41,184 nt of DNA from Myxococcales bacterium. Lineage in GTDB: Bacteria; Myxococcota_A; Polyangia; Fen-1088. The stretch covers positions 604-41,787 of the forward strand of contig PMIX01000382.1 of NCBI GenBank assembly GCA_003158395.1. The letters run 5' to 3'. A model generated the notes under the pieces. That model had not been told where the DNA came from. It ran no database searches and saw only the letters and a program-made list of their open reading frames with translations. This document shows, one piece after another, positions 16,683-23,959 of this stretch (within the stretch, counting starts at the first letter, position 1; every line of letters begins with the position of its first letter). Position numbers and translations under genes: made by a program.

Positions 16683-17588
16683 TTGTCGAAGGTCGAGAAT
16701 CCCGACGCCGCACGCAAGCGAGGGCGGCCGAGGATTGACCTCACCCCAAACTGGAGCACCAACCCTGCTTTTCGTCGCGTGCGAGCTGCGGAGCGGATAC
16801 AGGCGGAGCTATTCCTCGCTGCGTGCAAGATTCTCGATGGTGAGCCACAGGGGAAGGTTGAAGTCGATCTGCGCCGGCACTTGTCGGAATTTCCCAGCAG
16901 CGTCTGTGAATTGAAGGCGAACGAACAGCAAGCTTTCGCGGTCCGGGCATCGTGTGCCAGCATGGCGAGCCCTGATGCAATTCGGAAGGGAGGCGGCCCG
17001 GCGAAATGGGCAGATGCACAGACGGGAATCCTCATCGGTCACGGGCCGAACTGGTACAAGGACGCCGTTCGGCGCTCACCGTGGCCACCCGGAAAGCGGC
17101 GCCGCTACTCTCCAATTGCAGAAATGCGGCGCGAGATGAAACGGCACCCCAGCCGCTTCGACCGACTCACGGCTGAGGAACGGTGCTTTCTTCGTCTGCC
17201 ACAGGAGGCAAGGAATGCCATTGAGACGGCGGTGAGAGATGCATGGCAAGCCGAACGGGAGGAATGGCGGTGGCGGGGGGAACGACGGGACTTCCCCATC
17301 GTGGACTACTTCGAGCGTGGGCCGAAGGCACGGCAGTCCTTGGGCGTGCCGCCCTCTCTCAGAGACATCGTGGGGAAGGCGGTCGGGCATCTGGACAAGG
17401 GACTTCAGGCCGCCGTGCGTGGAGTGTGTCGTCGATATCTCACCAAGTGGGATGAACGACGCCAGCCCACCAAGAAGGAGGCGCGCAAACTAGGCCTGCC
17501 TGACGATTGGGCAACCGGCGGCGGCCAGCGGCGCCACCACTACGTCGACGTGACGCCGTTGCCCGCGCTGGGCCGGCTCTCGGACTGA
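16683..17588 (+). CDS. Unknown basic protein with AT-hook-like motif (element)
   Basis: Not recognised. The frame is open from 16599, but the TTG at 16683, with GAAGG six bases upstream, is the best start and gives 301 aa. The N terminus holds KRGRPRIDL, an AT-hook-like core (RGRPR) that could contact DNA. The rest is rich in Arg, Trp and charged residues (NWYKDAVRRSPWPPGKRRRY; DAWQAEREEWRWRGERRDF) with no signal peptide or membrane segment. The C-terminal part ends in GGGQRRHHYVDVTPLPALGR. It lies between the cargo pair and the replication module and could be a replication accessory or host-interaction protein; neither is shown. Confidence 0.5.
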   Translation: MSKVENPDAARKRGRPRIDLTPNWSTNPAFRRVRAAERIQAELFLAACKILDGEPQGKVEVDLRRHLSEFPSSVCELKANEQQAFAVRASCASMASPDAIRKGGGPAKWADAQTGILIGHGPNWYKDAVRRSPWPPGKRRRYSPIAEMRREMKRHPSRFDRLTAEERCFLRLPQEARNAIETAVRDAWQAEREEWRWRGERRDFPIVDYFERGPKARQSLGVPPSLRDIVGKAVGHLDKGLQAAVRGVCRRYLTKWDERRQPTKKEARKLGLPDDWATGGGQRRHHYVDVTPLPALGRLSD

Positions 17589-17675
17589 CGGGGCAGTCGA
17601 ACGGCAGGGCGAAGCCCAGGCGGCCGGCTGGTGGTGGGGATTATTACCCCCCGCAGCGCGCTCCCCTTTGCCTTC

Positions 17676-17930
17676 ATGGAACAGAAAGACGCCCCGAAGA
17701 CGGTTATGGACGAACCGCAGTCGGCACACACCCTCCTGCGCCGCCGAGAGGTCGAAATGCGGGTCGGCTTGCGGCGCAGCGCCATCTATCTCCGTCTGAC
17801 CAACGGAACCTTTCCCAAACCCATAAAACTGGGTCCGCACTCGGTCCGCTGGATTGCCCGTGAGGTCGACGCCTGGGTTGCGGCCCGCATCGCTGAGTCG
17901 CGGCCCAGCACGGCCGAGGTGCGGCTATGA
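17676..17930 (+). CDS. alpA: AlpA-family regulator/excisionase-like protein
   Basis: An 84-aa MerR-like winged-helix DNA-binding protein. The diagnostic block is LLRRREVEMRVGLRRSAIYL...GTFPKPIKLGPHSVRWIAREV then DAWVAARIAE, which is the AlpA fold (recognition helix, then F-P-x-P wing and W-x-x-x-E-V-D). AlpA proteins activate integrase/excision or early gene expression in P4-like satellites and phage-inducible islands. ATG 17676 is chosen; 17706 is an alternative just ahead of the domain. Its stop overlaps the primase start (ATGA), making it the first gene of the replication operon and likely its regulator. Confidence 0.88.
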   Translation: MEQKDAPKTVMDEPQSAHTLLRRREVEMRVGLRRSAIYLRLTNGTFPKPIKLGPHSVRWIAREVDAWVAARIAESRPSTAEVRL

Positions 17931-18988
17931 ACGCCGGCAGCAGCCCCGGCGGACCGCCAGACAGAGCCCCAGAGGTGCGGCGCCTTCTGGTTGATGCGCG
18001 CGACGTTTGCCGTCGCCTTGGGCTCGACGAAGGTGCCAAGCCGCAGGCAGGGGGGCTACTCATCCGATGCCTCTGGCACAAGGAGCGCACCCCGAGTTGC
18101 TCCGTGCGACGTGCAGCCGATGGGACACTCGCCGTCCACTGTTTCGCCTGTGACTTTGGCGGCGATGTGTTCGATCTCGTCGCGGTGGCGCACGGGTTGG
18201 AAACTCGACGGGACTTCCCCGAGGTGTTGCGGCTGGCCGCAGAACTGGCCGGCGTACCGTCAGACGGAATCGGCGCCCGCCGAGGCTCCTTCAAACCGCG
18301 GCCTCATTTTCTGGTAGAAGCCAGCTACCCGCCGGCCGAGGAGGTGTCTGGACTCTGGGCCGCCGGCCGCCCCGTGGGCGACGTGCCCAAGGTGGTCGGT
18401 TGGCTGAAGTCGAGGGCACTGGACGCGGGCGCGGTCGAGGACTTCGATCTCGCGCGGGCGTTGCCCTTGGGCGTGCGGCTGCCCTGCTGGGCTGCGTGTC
18501 GGGGGCAGGCGTGGGGCGAAGCGGGCTACCGGCTCCTCCTGCCGATGTTCGACGGGTTGGGCGTCTTGCGGAGCCTCCGCGCCCGGCGGGTGGTGAATGG
18601 CGAGGGACCAAAGAATCTGGCGCCGGCCGGGTTCTCCACCGGCGGGCTCGTGATGGCCGATGCGCTCGGGCGCAAGCTACTGGCGACAGGGCGACGCCCC
18701 GAGGGCTGGCCGGACGCGGTTCCCCTCCAGATCGTAGTCGCAGAGGGGGAGCCAGACTTCTTGACCTGGGGGACACGGTTCTCCGACGGCAACGCGACCG
18801 CGCCCGCCGTCCTGGGCCTGGTCAGCGGCAGTTGGACATCCGGCATCGCGGGCCGCTTGCCGGATGGCGCGCGGGTGATCGTCCGAACACACCTCGACGA
18901 GCCTGGCGAAAAGTACGCGCGCGCCGTCCACGAGAGCCTGCGTGGTCGTTGCACACTTCTGCGCGGGGGATTGCGAGGTGCAGCGTGA
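17927..18988 (+). CDS. DNA primase with CHC2 zinc finger and TOPRIM domain
   Basis: Synthesises RNA primers for element replication. In the 353-aa product, residues 45-85 are a CHC2 zinc finger with ligands Cys48, His51, Cys72 and Cys75 (IRCLWHKERTPSC...HCFACDFGGDVFDLV). Residues 195-350 resemble a TOPRIM region, with the glutamate motif IVVAEGEPDFL and a later acidic pair in RTHLDEPGEKYA. There is no helicase domain in this protein; the next gene probably supplies the ATPase, so the two resemble a split version of phage primase-helicase proteins. Start ATG 17927 overlaps alpA, and its stop overlaps the next gene (GTGA). High GC in this region matches the chromosome. Confidence 0.88.
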   Translation: MNAGSSPGGPPDRAPEVRRLLVDARDVCRRLGLDEGAKPQAGGLLIRCLWHKERTPSCSVRRAADGTLAVHCFACDFGGDVFDLVAVAHGLETRRDFPEVLRLAAELAGVPSDGIGARRGSFKPRPHFLVEASYPPAEEVSGLWAAGRPVGDVPKVVGWLKSRALDAGAVEDFDLARALPLGVRLPCWAACRGQAWGEAGYRLLLPMFDGLGVLRSLRARRVVNGEGPKNLAPAGFSTGGLVMADALGRKLLATGRRPEGWPDAVPLQIVVAEGEPDFLTWGTRFSDGNATAPAVLGLVSGSWTSGIAGRLPDGARVIVRTHLDEPGEKYARAVHESLRGRCTLLRGGLRGAA

Positions 18989-20583
18989 GGCCCACCAGAG
19001 ACGACAGCAAGCTGGACGACAATGCGCGCGTCCAGCGGGGCGCATTTCTTTTCAACCCGGAGGCAGACGCAGAGGAAATGCGCCCAGGCGACGGGCAGTC
19101 GGAGGCGGCGGGACCGACGGCAGTCGTGACCCCGTGGCCGACGATGGTCGACGGCGCGTACTACGGGCCACTCGGCGAAGCTGCGCGGCTGATGGAGCCG
19201 CTGACCGAGGCCGATCCGGCGGCCGTGCTGGTGCATCTGCTGGTCGCCTTCGGTAGTGCCGTTGGCCGCGGTCCGCGATTGGTGATCGGATCCATACGGC
19301 AGACGGCGAATCTGTTTGCAGTCATCGTTGGAAAGTCATCGAAGGCCCGCAAGGGTACCGCCTGGTCAAACGCGCGGGAGATCATCGGCCCGGCCGACGA
19401 GGAGTGGGCAAAAGATCGCATCAAGAGTGGACTGTCCAGCGGCGAGGGTGTCATCCACGCGGTTCGTGATGCCGTCATCGCACGGGAGCCGATTCGCGAG
19501 GGAGGCAAGAAGACGGGCAAAATCGTTGAGTATCAAGAGGTGGAGGTGGACGCCGGAGAGTCTGACAAGCGGCTCCTCGTGGTCGAGCCGGAATTCGCGC
19601 GGACCCTCAAGGCGGCCAGCCGCAGAGAGAGCACACTCTCGCCGGTTCTGCGGGAAGCGTGGGACTCCGGCAGCCTGAGCACCTTGACCAAGTCCCCGTA
19701 CAAGGCAACCGGGGCGCACGTTTCTATCGTCGGGCACATCACCAAGGACGAGCTGAAACGCGAGCTGAGCGTGTGCGACTCAGTGAACGGCTACGCCAAC
19801 CGATTCCTGTGGTGTTGCGCCCGCAGAGCCAGGGAGCTGCCATTCGGCGAAAGACGAGTTGGAGATGCGGCGGCCCCGGCGATGGTGCACATCCAAAGCG
19901 CCATCATGTGGGCACGGGCCAGGGGTGACGACTTCGTGGTTTCGATGGACTCCGGTGCCCGGCAACTGTGGAGGGCCATCTACTCGCGTCTCTCCGCTGA
20001 CCAGCCAGGCCTGGTTGGCAGCGTCCTGGGCCGTGCGGAGGCACAGGTTCTTCGGATCGCGCTGGTCTACGCGCTGGCAGACGAGTCCGATTCCGTCCGG
20101 CGGCCCCATCTGGAAGCAGCGCTCGCACTGTGGCACTTCGTCGAGGAGTCAGCCCAGAACATTTTCGGCGACGCGTTGGGGGACTCCGTGGCTGACGAGA
20201 TTCTGCGCGTCCTGCGGGAGTCCCCGGAGGGGATGACACGGGAAGGGATATGCGACCACTTCAATCGGCACACGTCGGCGCCACGGTTGACGGAAGCCCT
20301 TCGTCTACTCGCAGAGAATGGACTCGCCACCTGCACCAAAGAGGCTGCGCGCGGCGGGATAGGCAGACCCGCCGAACGGTGGTTCGCGGTGGCCAAGCGC
20401 CGCGAGGGAAGCGAGGAAAGCGACGTTAGTGGCATCCGGTCGGCTACTTCCCTCGCTAACCTCGCCAACCTCGCACCCGTGCGGGAAGAGAACCCGCCGG
20501 CCATGCGGCAGGCTCAGAATCCTCAGAACCCTCAGAATCGGGCCGGCGTGGCGTCTGGCGACGCCGAGGAGATCGAGTTATGA
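18985..20583 (+). CDS. DUF3987-type ATPase/helicase-like replication protein
   Basis: A 532-aa protein from GTG 18985, which overlaps the primase stop. It matches the DUF3987 layout seen in satellite and prophage replication proteins. An N-terminal GPLGEAARLMEPLTEADPAA and FGSAVGRGPRLVIG block precedes a P-loop-like segment (VIVGKSSKARKGTAWS, residues 114-128), then a LVVEPEFARTLK strand, an IVGHITKDELKREL segment and the RFLWCCARRA box. A helical region (RAEAQVLRIALVYALAD) and a winged-helix-like C terminus (ESPEGMTREGICDHFNRH) follow. It probably works with the primase in origin opening or unwinding. The tail is Asn/Pro/Gln-rich. The stop overlaps the next gene. Confidence 0.75.
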   Translation: MRPTRDDSKLDDNARVQRGAFLFNPEADAEEMRPGDGQSEAAGPTAVVTPWPTMVDGAYYGPLGEAARLMEPLTEADPAAVLVHLLVAFGSAVGRGPRLVIGSIRQTANLFAVIVGKSSKARKGTAWSNAREIIGPADEEWAKDRIKSGLSSGEGVIHAVRDAVIAREPIREGGKKTGKIVEYQEVEVDAGESDKRLLVVEPEFARTLKAASRRESTLSPVLREAWDSGSLSTLTKSPYKATGAHVSIVGHITKDELKRELSVCDSVNGYANRFLWCCARRARELPFGERRVGDAAAPAMVHIQSAIMWARARGDDFVVSMDSGARQLWRAIYSRLSADQPGLVGSVLGRAEAQVLRIALVYALADESDSVRRPHLEAALALWHFVEESAQNIFGDALGDSVADEILRVLRESPEGMTREGICDHFNRHTSAPRLTEALRLLAENGLATCTKEAARGGIGRPAERWFAVAKRREGSEESDVSGIRSATSLANLANLAPVREENPPAMRQAQNPQNPQNRAGVASGDAEEIEL

Positions 20584-21140
20584 CCCCCGAAGCCAGGAAA
20601 GTCCTGGCCCTCGCAGGCGCTCGCGGCGTTTCGGTCACGCTGGGGCAGGGCGGCCAGACGATCCGCCTTCACGGCCCAAGGGAGGCGCTCGCGGAACTGA
20701 AACCGGAGGTGGCAGCGCACAAGCCCGACCTGCTGCGCCTGCTGCGCGAGCCCCGGCAGGTTGAGGCGTCCCGTGCGTGGGCGGAAACGTTTGCGCGCCT
20801 CGCGGCCCTGTACCCGGACTCGCTGGCCGGCAAGCTGTGGACCGAGGTGGAGGCCACCTTTCCCAACCTGGCCGGGACCATTGATGCAGCAGAGCGAGCG
20901 GCCGACGTGGCCGCACTTGACTACCAGGCCGGCCGAGGAGCTGCTCCAGAGACGTTCCTGGCGTGCCTGGCGACCTGGGAAGCCCGCTGGGGCGAGGCCA
21001 TTGCGGCAGCCACGGCCCGCGGCGGTGCCTGCGACGACTGCGGCCGGGCCGACGCCACCGTCATGGTCACGACGGGCACGGGGCGTTTCTGCCGGCGATG
21101 CCTCAACCCAACGATGAAAGGAGCGCGGCACGATGCCTGA
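20580..21140 (+). CDS. Small protein with TubC-like N-terminal domain and C-terminal zinc ribbon
   Basis: The 186-aa product begins with a region resembling the TubC docking domain (VLALAGARGVSVTLGQGGQ, then LAELKPEVAAHKPDLLRLL). This fold mediates protein docking in myxobacterial NRPS lines and is often found beside phage-type primases. A helical middle precedes a C-terminal zinc ribbon (CDDC near residue 156 and CRRC near 175). No catalytic motif is visible. It is tightly coupled to the upstream DUF3987 gene (ATGA) and to the next gene. A role as an adaptor in the replication complex is inferred. Confidence 0.6.
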   Translation: MTPEARKVLALAGARGVSVTLGQGGQTIRLHGPREALAELKPEVAAHKPDLLRLLREPRQVEASRAWAETFARLAALYPDSLAGKLWTEVEATFPNLAGTIDAAERAADVAALDYQAGRGAAPETFLACLATWEARWGEAIAAATARGGACDDCGRADATVMVTTGTGRFCRRCLNPTMKGARHDA

Positions 21141-21336
21141 AGCCACGTGTCAGCGTGAAGCCTGTTCCTGCTGTGGCAGCTCGACTTGGGCTGAGGCGCA
21201 TTTCGCAGCCGGCGCGCTCGTCTGCCGCGGGTGCTGGTGCGAGATAGAGGCGAGCGGTCGCAAGGGTCCGCCGGCCCAACGTAGTGGCGCCACCGAAGGC
21301 GACACTTGTAAAGAACCAGACAGAAGGAAAGCGTGA
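21133..21336 (+). CDS. Small cysteine-rich (zinc-ribbon-like) protein
   Basis: A 67-aa protein with CSCC near the N terminus and CRGCWC further on, spaced like a small zinc ribbon. It overlaps the preceding gene by 8 bases, and its Lys/Arg/Pro tail (RKGPPAQRSGATEGDTCKEP) is probably disordered. No function recognised. The position inside an unbroken operon supports it being real. Confidence 0.5.
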   Translation: MPEATCQREACSCCGSSTWAEAHFAAGALVCRGCWCEIEASGRKGPPAQRSGATEGDTCKEPDRRKA

Positions 21337-21339
21337 AAC

Positions 21340-21765
21340 ATGGTGAAATCAGATCACAAAACCTCACATCCCGCGGTGTCAGCGAATCAGCAACTTGCCA
21401 TCGACGTCTTGCTGGCCGGTGGCACCGATTCCGAGGCCGCCCAGGCTGCATCCGTCACGCGCGAAACCGTCTGTCGATGGCGGCACTCGGACGCCGACTT
21501 CATAGCCGCCTACAACCGCGAACGGCGGGCGGCCTCCGAGGCCACGGCGGACAGCCTGCGTCAGGCCTCGCTGAAGGCCATCAAGACGCTTTCGGATATC
21601 CTTTCCGACGAAGATTGCTCCTTGCGAATCAAGGCGGCGTCAATCCTCCTGGGACAGTACGACGAGGCGCAAGCGCCGGGTGATACCGACCCCGAGGCCA
21701 TCCGGGCAGGGTGGGACGAAGCCCGCCGCGAGCGTGAGCATCGTGCGTTTTTTGGCCAGCCATGA
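21340..21765 (+). CDS. HTH protein resembling a phage terminase small subunit
   Basis: The 141-aa protein has an N-terminal HTH (NQQLAIDVLLAGGTDSEAAQ, then AASVTRETVCRWRHSDADFI) and a helical region (ATADSLRQASLKAIKTLSDI, then LRIKAASILLGQY). This layout matches phBC6A51-type HTH and terminase small-subunit-like proteins, which recognise pac/cos DNA. In phage satellites a private small terminase redirects the helper phage's packaging machine to satellite DNA; if that applies here, this gene would be the packaging hijacker. A plain transcription regulator cannot be excluded. It starts 3 bases after the preceding stop and overlaps the next gene. Confidence 0.6.
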   Translation: MVKSDHKTSHPAVSANQQLAIDVLLAGGTDSEAAQAASVTRETVCRWRHSDADFIAAYNRERRAASEATADSLRQASLKAIKTLSDILSDEDCSLRIKAASILLGQYDEAQAPGDTDPEAIRAGWDEARREREHRAFFGQP

Positions 21766-21965
21766 CCGCGGCCGAGTCTGACCTGCGCGGCGAAGTCGCC
21801 CTTGCGATCCTGGCCTATCTCTCGTGGGCCGAATACCACGGCGGCACCAAGTCCCTGCTTGACGGTAGCGTTGCGGCCCGGCTCACGGCTGGCCGGCTGT
21901 ACGATTCTGGAATCAGCCGAGCGCTCGTGAAGCTAATGCGCCAGCGCCGGGGTCCTGTTGGCTGA
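21762..21965 (+). CDS. Small protein of unknown function (element)
   Basis: A 67-aa, helix-rich protein (EVALAILAYLSWAEYHGGTK; LTAGRLYDSGISRALVKLM). The ATG overlaps the previous stop (ATGA), and its own 3' end overlaps the next gene. Support comes from operon continuity rather than any domain. Confidence 0.45.
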   Translation: MTAAESDLRGEVALAILAYLSWAEYHGGTKSLLDGSVAARLTAGRLYDSGISRALVKLMRQRRGPVG

Positions 21966-22407
21966 CAAACATCGTCCGGTAGACCCTTTCGACCTAAGCA
22001 CCTGGCATTGCCTTGACTACCGTGGCGAGGGTGCAGAAGATCTCTCGCGAGAGGTAGACATGACGCAAGAAGAACTAGCTGTGGCTTTGGTGAATGCACG
22101 CGCAGATCTCTTGAAAGCGCGACGAGACAGAGACAATGCCCAAAGGGTCAAACAAGACAGCGAAAGCGCCAAGGACAAGTTGTCAGCCTCATTCGACGCC
22201 ATGATTCCAATGAGGGTCGACTCTATCGCTACAGGAGTTACAGCCAAGGCGTGCGCTGACGGCGCCATTCGTTTTGCCAAGGCGGTGGCCACGTGGCAGG
22301 CGGCAGAAACGGCTCTGGTCACAGCTCAGGCATCGCTGGATGCGTGTACGACAGCGGCCGACAATGCACTCGCAGCACTCATAGTCGTTTGTCAGCCGAC
22401 CGGATAA
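21958..22407 (+). CDS. Helical coiled-coil protein of unknown function (element, last gene)
   Basis: Up to 149 aa from TTG 21958; an ATG at 22060 with GAGAGG upstream is an alternative that starts at MTQEELAVALVNARADLLKA. The main body is a long amphipathic helix series (LVNARADLLKARRDRDNAQR; AETALVTAQASLDACTTAAD) suggesting a coiled coil. Base composition is visibly less GC-rich than the neighbours, consistent with recent acquisition. No domain recognised. After it, 22408-22685 (278 bp) contains no gene, only the inverted repeat and the right-end direct repeat. Confidence 0.45.
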   Translation: MADKHRPVDPFDLSTWHCLDYRGEGAEDLSREVDMTQEELAVALVNARADLLKARRDRDNAQRVKQDSESAKDKLSASFDAMIPMRVDSIATGVTAKACADGAIRFAKAVATWQAAETALVTAQASLDACTTAADNALAALIVVCQPTG

Positions 22408-22424
22408 GCATGTAACGTAGTACA

Positions 22425-22473
22425 GGCGTGGACAGCTCGCAGCCGTGCCATCCGGTTTCCTTTGGTCCACGCC
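22425..22473. repeat. 9-bp inverted repeat near the right end of the element
   Basis: GGCGTGGAC (22425-22433) and GTCCACGCC (22465-22473) are perfect inverted copies 31 bp apart, between the last gene and the right direct repeat. It could be a recombination-protein site, a terminator stem or an origin feature. Confidence 0.45.
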
Positions 22474-22499
22474 GGCCGACGTCCCACGGCTCCCTTTCC

Positions 22500-22522
22500 G
22501 GGGGTAACTTTGGGGGTAACTC
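22500..22522 (+). repeat. 23-bp element-end direct repeat, right copy
   Basis: Identical over 23 bp to 11160-11182: two GGGGGTAACT units, one T apart. Unlike the left copy, it is not preceded by a -35 or followed by an inverted third unit. It marks the right end, or an integrase arm site near the right end. 22523-22685 then holds no gene. Confidence 0.8.
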
Positions 22523-22685
22523 ACCGTCGGGCAGATCGAAAAATGTAACGATTCTGCGTCGGTGCGCGGTCAGTTTGGTAGCGAGACCCCACGAGCAGGG
22601 TTGCGCCTTCTGGCACAGCCCTGGGTTGGGACGCGCGATCTCGCGGTCAGCGCCGGGGCAAGCGTGGCGAGGCCTCTGGCTTTCG

Positions 22686-23042
22686 CTACTTTGCTTTCTT
22701 CGGCGCGAGGCGCGCCAAACTGTCGCACAAGTTGCGCCAGTCGTCGCCGGCCTCAGTGAGGAAGATTCCGATGCGTGCCGTGAATCTAGGATCGATGCTT
22801 TCCATCGTGGCGGTATGCACGATGATTCCCGTCACGGTGATCTCGCGCCTTGGCTCCTCGATCCGGACGGTGACCCGGATCCGGGTGCCCACCGGTCGGG
22901 AATCGGGCATGACCAGCTGCATGCCCCGCTGGCTCGCGTTCACGATACGCGAGTGGATGGCCGGGCCCAATACGCCAAACGTGATGAGGGCGGTGGCCTC
23001 AAGTGCCAGCCGGGGTCCATCGCGGCGTCTTTCCATGGGCAC
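22686..23042 (-). CDS. PilZ-domain protein (possible c-di-GMP receptor)
   Basis: A single-domain 118-aa PilZ protein. An N-terminal arginine cluster (ERRRDGPR) matches RxxxR, and NASQRGM matches the D/NxSxxG motif, the two c-di-GMP contact motifs. The rest is the expected beta-barrel (GTRIRVTVRIEEPRREITVT) and C-terminal helix. PilZ proteins couple second-messenger levels to motility, polysaccharide or gliding functions, important in myxobacteria. It lies 29 bp downstream of an Asp-rich repeat lipoprotein on the same strand, so the two probably form an operon. The Lys-rich tail (PKKAK) is short. Confidence 0.85.
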   Translation of the reverse strand: MPMERRRDGPRLALEATALITFGVLGPAIHSRIVNASQRGMQLVMPDSRPVGTRIRVTVRIEEPRREITVTGIIVHTATMESIDPRFTARIGIFLTEAGDDWRNLCDSLARLAPKKAK

Positions 23043-23071
23043 GAGGAAAGCTTCTCCCGTCGCCCGACGGT

Positions 23072-23851
23072 CTACTTCTTCTTTGCCGCCGAACCACTGC
23101 CAGCCGCGGGAGCGGGCGCGGGGTTTGCGGGAGCGGTGCTCTTGGCCGCGGGCGCTGGTGTCGCTTCTGAGGCCGTCTCCGCCGCCTCAGGATTGCGTTC
23201 CCACTTGTCTGCCCGGCCTGATCCAGTCGTGTCCATCCCGATGCGGTCCAGGCGGCCGTTTTCGTAGTACTGCCATTCGTCGGGTTTGCCGTCGCCGTTG
23301 CTGTCGCGCTCGATTCGAACCAGTTTCCCACCTTCGTAGAATTCCACGTAGTCAGGCTTCCCATCGCCGTCCATGTCGCGCTCCATGCGCACCTTCTTGC
23401 CTTCCTGATAGTAGACCCGCTCGTCGAACTTGCCGTCAAAGTCCAGATCGAAATCTTCTGTCATGAGCATTCCGCCCGGACCGTAGGTGTAGACGATGTC
23501 CATCTTGCCGTCGTGGTTCAGGTCTACTTGGCGACAGGTCAGTTGCTGCACCTTTTGCCCACCCTGTTCAACGACCGTGAAGAGCTTGATGACGTCAGAC
23601 TTGCCGTCGCCGTTGGTGTCCGCGCTGACGACTTGCTTTCCCCGGTCGTCGCAACGTGAACGGTCGAACTGGGCGCCGAAGTCGCCCTGACTCACCTTGA
23701 GCCCGCCGGCGGTGGCAGGCGAGGCCGCAGCCGTGCTGCCGCCGCAGCCAGAGTTTCCGAGGGCCATGGCGCAAGAGACCAACGAAAAGGCGAGAACTGC
23801 GCGGGACGCACCCAAGGAGCGCCCGCGTGACGAGGCATGACAATCAAGCAT
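23072..23851 (-). CDS. Lipoprotein with EF-hand/thrombospondin-3-like Asp repeats
   Basis: A 259-aa exported protein. The signal (GASRAVLAFSLVSCAMALGN) is followed by a probable acylation site in GNSGCGG. The mature part has six repeats with a D-x-N/D-x-D-G-K-x-D pattern: DTNGDGKSDV, DLNHDGKMDI, DLDFDGKFDE, DMDGDGKPDY, DSNGDGKPDE and the weaker DTTGSGRADK. Several are followed by YYE-G or YYQEG turns. Such loops bind calcium in thrombospondin type-3 and dockerin-like proteins. The C-terminal 50 residues are Ala/Pro-rich and end in AAKKK. ATG 23851 starts at the signal. Role unknown; it is paired with a PilZ gene. Confidence 0.75.
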   Translation of the reverse strand: MLDCHASSRGRSLGASRAVLAFSLVSCAMALGNSGCGGSTAAASPATAGGLKVSQGDFGAQFDRSRCDDRGKQVVSADTNGDGKSDVIKLFTVVEQGGQKVQQLTCRQVDLNHDGKMDIVYTYGPGGMLMTEDFDLDFDGKFDERVYYQEGKKVRMERDMDGDGKPDYVEFYEGGKLVRIERDSNGDGKPDEWQYYENGRLDRIGMDTTGSGRADKWERNPEAAETASEATPAPAAKSTAPANPAPAPAAGSGSAAKKK

Positions 23852-23959
23852 GGGGCCTAGGCTAGGCCCAAAAAAATGTGACAGCAAGTCCCATTGGTTT
23901 TCGGTGCTGTGCCGCGACAGGCGGTTGACTGCTGGGGTATGGTCATGCATGGTCTTGTC

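Larger units (their letters stand above)
11160..22522. mobile_element. Integrated satellite-like genomic island
   Basis: The element is delimited by a 23-bp direct repeat and lies directly downstream of a tRNA gene. Gene order is P4-type integrase, toxin/antitoxin, XRE regulator, two- or three-gene cargo, AlpA, CHC2/TOPRIM primase, DUF3987-type protein, small zinc proteins and a terminase-small-subunit-like HTH protein. No capsid, portal, tail, large terminase, conjugation or transposase gene is present. The set int-alpA-primase-(terS-like) resembles phage-inducible chromosomal islands and P4-like satellites. The true core attachment site may be in the tRNA 3' end, but no clear duplicate of it was found on the right, so the outer boundaries are approximate. 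Confidence 0.75.

Noticed and set aside
18400-18984. Upstream extension of the DUF3987-type gene
   Set aside because: Overlaps the primase gene in another frame and encodes low-complexity Arg/Gly sequence; the GTG at 18985 overlaps the primase stop as elsewhere in the operon.
22582-22592. CGAGACCC match to the tRNA 3' end as attR
   Set aside because: Only 8 bases match and the following bases diverge, which is within chance for this composition; kept as a weak lead in a finding, not as a feature.
22428-23267. 279-codon plus-strand frame over the right element end
   Set aside because: Crosses the element boundary and is antisense to the PilZ and Asp-repeat genes; no domain.
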